Assembly (NCBI GenBank): GCA_023426505.1 | Contig: JAFAAP010000005.1 | Location: 1-16,968, forward strand | Source of the DNA: Pseudomonadota bacterium | GTDB taxonomy: Bacteria; Pseudomonadota; Alphaproteobacteria; Rhizobiales; Beijerinckiaceae | Direction of reading: 5' to 3' | Length of the DNA: 16,968 nt | In this document: one piece after another, positions 14,838-16,968 of the stretch | Position numbering within the stretch: the first letter of the stretch is position 1 | How the letters are laid out: each line of letters starts with the position of its first letter | Program-made: the position numbers and the translations under genes | Notes under the pieces: model-generated | The model's input: the letters and a program-made list of their open reading frames with translations, nothing else | Databases searched by the model: none | Told to the model about the DNA's origin: nothing

Positions 14838-15671
14838 TCAGCCGCTCCCGGAGAGAAAGACCCGGCGCAGCTTGGCATCGACGCGCTCGGCCTCGGCCTT
14901 CAGCAGGCGGGCGAGTTCGGGCTGGCGTTCGGGCGTCATACGGCTGTCGATCGCCGCGAGGCTGAGCGCGCCGGCGACGCGGCCGTCCGGGAACCTTACG
15001 GCGACGCCCAGCCCCCACGAGCCGGCGACGATGCGACCGGGGTTGAGCGCGTAGCCCTGTTCGCGCGTCCGGCCGATATCCTCCCGGATCAGGTCGATGG
15101 TGTAAGCGGGGTACTGGGTCTCCAGGACCGGCCGGTTCTCGACGAGGACACGCTCGATCTCGTCATCCGGAAGCGCCGCCAGCATCGCGAGCGATCCCGC
15201 GCCGATTCCGAGGGGGTGCTGGTTTCCCGCCTGGAGGGCGTGCGTGCGGACCGGATAGGTGCCTTCCTCCCGGTACAGGCAAACGGCGTAGTTCTCGCGC
15301 CGCATGGACACGAAGCTCGTATCCATGGTGAGGCGGGAGAGATTGCGCAGGCTCTCCATCCCGATTTCAAGCAATCCGTGCCGACGCGAGGCCAGCGTGC
15401 CGAGCACATAGGTCTTCTGGCCGAGATAGTAGCGCCTCGTGCGTTCGTCCTGCTCGACCAGCCCCGCGCGCATCAGGGCCAGGAGGAGGCGGCGCGCGGT
15501 CGGCTTGTTGAGGCCGCTCTGCTCCACAATCGCGCCGAGCGACGCACCGAACTCGTTCCCGCGCCCGACCAGCGTCAGCAGGCGCAAGGCGCGGTCCACG
15601 CTCTGCGAGCCTGACAGGTCCTCGGCCAGATGGTGAGCATCGTCCATATCGACGGCCTGCAGCGGGTCCAT
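14838..15671 (-). CDS. IclR-family transcriptional regulator
   Basis: This 277-residue regulator has an N-terminal winged helix-turn-helix (about 22-86; the recognition segment is SGLNKPTARRLLLAL) and a C-terminal IclR effector domain (about 95-270; GIGAGSLAMLAAL and the late GALSLAAIDSRM are typical). Family members bind small organic acids or aromatics. It is divergent from dctP across a 284-nt gap and is the first gene of the operon with the acyl-CoA synthetase and SDR genes, so it probably controls both directions in response to the transported acid. No good Shine-Dalgarno precedes the ATG at 15671, and the Met at residue 9 is an alternative start. Confidence 0.9.
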   Translation of the reverse strand: MDPLQAVDMDDAHHLAEDLSGSQSVDRALRLLTLVGRGNEFGASLGAIVEQSGLNKPTARRLLLALMRAGLVEQDERTRRYYLGQKTYVLGTLASRRHGLLEIGMESLRNLSRLTMDTSFVSMRRENYAVCLYREEGTYPVRTHALQAGNQHPLGIGAGSLAMLAALPDDEIERVLVENRPVLETQYPAYTIDLIREDIGRTREQGYALNPGRIVAGSWGLGVAVRFPDGRVAGALSLAAIDSRMTPERQPELARLLKAEAERVDAKLRRVFLSGSG

Positions 15672-15695
15672 ATTGTGGAATCTGAAATCTCGTCA

Positions 15696-15714
15696 AAAAG
15701 CGTAAGTTGCTTCT
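15696..15714. promoter_or_regulatory. Possible IclR operator in the divergent gap
   Basis: AAAAGC (15696-15701) and GCTTCT (15709-15714) form an inverted repeat, 5 of 6 matching, around a 7-nt spacer. It lies 24 nt from the iclR start and just ahead of the candidate dctP promoter, where an autoregulating IclR protein would bind. IclR sites vary too much to confirm by eye. Confidence 0.3.
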
Positions 15715-15721
15715 CAGAATA

Positions 15722-15749
15722 TTGCAATGACCCTTCAACCGTGTATCTT
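15722..15749 (+). promoter_or_regulatory. Candidate dctP promoter
   Basis: TTGCAA (15722-15727) and TATCTT (15744-15749) are separated by 16 bp, each matching the sigma-70 consensus at 4 positions. The surrounding 15672-15780 is AT-rich compared with the rest of the window. This would give a leader of roughly 200 nt before dctP. Confidence 0.35.
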
Positions 15750-15812
15750 TTCCGCCGGTTCGCTCAAAAACAGAGATCCATAAGGTGGACCGATCAGGCG
15801 ACAGAGTCGCCG

Positions 15813-15959
15813 ATGACGAATGAAACGGGAGAAGCGCCATGGACTCCGGAGTTGCCGGATCCTCACCTTTGCTGCGCGCCATGCAGGGCGGAACGCCGCC
15901 CGCACGGTCAGGTAGCGCCGGCCGCTTCGCATCATAACCAGGAGGGAGGACGACCATGA
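15813..15959 (+). CDS. Possible 48-residue leader ORF overlapping the dctP start
   Basis: This short ORF ends in an ATGA overlap with the dctP start codon, an arrangement typical of translational coupling. The product contains a CCAPC cysteine cluster and is rich in Pro, His and Arg, with no family I recognise. The ribosome-binding site is weak. It may be a chance ORF; the alternative leader ORF at 15839-15937 in another frame has a better site. Confidence 0.25.
   Translation: MTNETGEAPWTPELPDPHLCCAPCRAERRPHGQVAPAASHHNQEGGRP
15839..15937 (+). CDS. Possible 32-residue leader peptide before dctP
   Basis: This ORF has a good GGGAGAAG ribosome-binding stretch ahead of its ATG and ends with TAA 18 nt before dctP. 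The product is rich in Gly, Ser and Ala, with no recognised family. It is too short for any claim beyond possible translation as a leader. It overlaps the ORF at 15813-15959 in a different frame, so at most one is likely to matter. Confidence 0.28.
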   Translation: MDSGVAGSSPLLRAMQGGTPPARSGSAGRFAS

Positions 15960-16966
15960 TCATTTCACGCCGGACCATTCTGCAGGGAGCAGCCTCCGCG
16001 GCGCTCGTCACCGGCTTCGGGGCTCGCGCGCAATCGGCCGAGTTCACCTACAAATATGCCAACAACCTGCCGGTCAGCCATCCGATGAACCTGCGCGCCA
16101 AGGAGGCGGCGGACAAGATCAAGCAGGAGACGAACGGCCGGGTCGACATCCAGATCTTCCCGAACAACCAGCTCGGCTCCGACACCGACATGCTGAGCCA
16201 GGTCCGGTCCGGCGGCGTGGAGTTCTTCACTCTGTCGCCCCTGATCCTATCCACGCTCGTGCCGAACGCCTCGATCAGCGGCATCGGATTTGCGTTCCCG
16301 AACTACGACTCGGTCTGGAAGGCCATGGACGGGGATCTCGGCGCCTATGTGCGCGGGCAGATCTCGAAGGCCAACCTGGTGGTGATGGACAAGATCTGGG
16401 ACAACGGGTTCCGGCAGATCACCAGCTCGAACAAGCCGATCCAGACGCCGGAGGACCTGAAGGGCTTCAAGATCCGTGTGCCGGTCAGCCCCCTCTGGAC
16501 CTCCATGTTCACGGCCTTCGGCTCCTCGCCAGCGAGCATCAACTTCGCTGAAGTGTACACGGCGCTTCAGACGAAGATCGTCGACGGTCAGGAGAACCCG
16601 CTCGCGATCATCTCGACCGCGAAGCTCTTCGAGGTACAGAAATACTGCTCCATGACCAACCACATGTGGGACGGTTTCTGGTTCCTGGCGAACCGCCGCG
16701 CCTGGGAGCGCCTGCCCGAGGATCTCCGCGCCATCGTGGCCAAGCACCTCAATGAGGCGGCGGTGTCCGAGCGTGCCGACGTTGCGAAGCTGAATGCGGG
16801 CGTGAAGGAAGACCTCGTCTCCAAAGGCATGGCCTTCAACGATCCGGAAGCCGGGCCCTTCCGGGAGGCGCTGCGCAAGGCGGGCTTCTATGCCGAATGG
16901 AAGAAGAAATACGGGGACGAGGCCTGGGCGATTCTGGAGAAGTCGGTCGGCAGCAGCCTGAGCTGA
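15956..16966 (+). CDS. dctP: TRAP transporter solute-binding protein (DctP family)
   Basis: This 336-residue periplasmic binding protein of a tripartite (TRAP) transporter imports organic acids at the expense of the sodium or proton gradient. A twin-arginine signal is visible (SRRTIL at 4-9, hydrophobic 11-22, likely cleavage near residue 25 or 28), which is common in this family. Arg174 in FKIRVP is the conserved carboxylate-binding arginine, and Asn214 in DGQENP is also typical. The length is normal. A strong GGAGGGAGG site precedes the ATG. It ends two bases before the window edge, so the DctQ and DctM membrane subunits, if present, lie just outside. It is divergent from the IclR, acyl-CoA synthetase and SDR operon, and its ligand is probably the acid that operon processes. 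Confidence 0.93.
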   Translation: MIISRRTILQGAASAALVTGFGARAQSAEFTYKYANNLPVSHPMNLRAKEAADKIKQETNGRVDIQIFPNNQLGSDTDMLSQVRSGGVEFFTLSPLILSTLVPNASISGIGFAFPNYDSVWKAMDGDLGAYVRGQISKANLVVMDKIWDNGFRQITSSNKPIQTPEDLKGFKIRVPVSPLWTSMFTAFGSSPASINFAEVYTALQTKIVDGQENPLAIISTAKLFEVQKYCSMTNHMWDGFWFLANRRAWERLPEDLRAIVAKHLNEAAVSERADVAKLNAGVKEDLVSKGMAFNDPEAGPFREALRKAGFYAEWKKKYGDEAWAILEKSVGSSLS

Positions 16967-16968
16967 TC

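Overview
This is GC-rich, densely packed chromosomal or megaplasmid DNA from a proteobacterium. The gene content (split Ugp-like ABC system, EryD-like SorC regulator, TRAP transporter, many catabolic dehydrogenases) and codon use fit an alphaproteobacterium of the Hyphomicrobiales/Rhizobiales type. That placement is inference; no rRNA or marker gene is present. I see no tRNA, rRNA, insertion sequence, integrase, CRISPR array or replication origin.

Module 1 (about 85-12344) looks like one functional unit for taking up and degrading a phosphorylated polyol, laid out as two rightward operons around a leftward regulator. Operon A (134-5435) encodes an FAD-dependent oxidoreductase, a zinc alcohol dehydrogenase resembling erythritol/L-threitol dehydrogenase, an FGGY kinase of the ribulokinase type and a UgpC-like ABC ATPase. 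A SorC/DeoR sugar-binding regulator (5748-6752) lies on the opposite strand. Operon B (6953-12344) encodes an AraM/EgsA-like sn-glycerol-1-phosphate dehydrogenase, a UgpB-like binding protein, UgpA- and UgpE-like permeases and a cytosolic UgpQ-like glycerophosphodiesterase. The permeases have no ATPase beside them and the ATPase has no permease beside it, so the two operons should complement each other. Just upstream of operon B is a good PHO-box candidate (6900-6917), two 11-bp direct repeats followed by a spaced -10 element, so operon B is probably induced by phosphate starvation.

A working model for module 1: a phosphodiester or phosphomonoester of a polyol is imported. UgpQ splits the diester, the AraM-like enzyme oxidises the polyol phosphate, and the alcohol dehydrogenase plus FGGY kinase turn the free polyol into a ketose and then a ketose phosphate. 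The binding protein keeps the motifs that hold the glycerol end in E. coli UgpB, but the position I align with its phosphate-binding Arg is Met. The ligand is therefore probably not plain glycerol-3-phosphate.

Module 2 (12345-16966) is a separate organic-acid module. A leftward operon encodes an IclR regulator, an acyl-CoA synthetase and an SDR dehydrogenase. Divergent from it is a Tat-type TRAP solute-binding protein (DctP), whose membrane subunits would lie past the right edge. The natural reading is uptake of a carboxylic acid, CoA activation, then oxidation or reduction. Modules 1 and 2 converge with no gap: the stop codons of ugpQ and the SDR gene are the two halves of one TGATCA palindrome.

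Smaller items include hairpins ahead of operon A, between its first two genes and after ugpC, a possible 66-residue ORF between ugpC and the regulator, and two overlapping short ORFs in the dctP leader.
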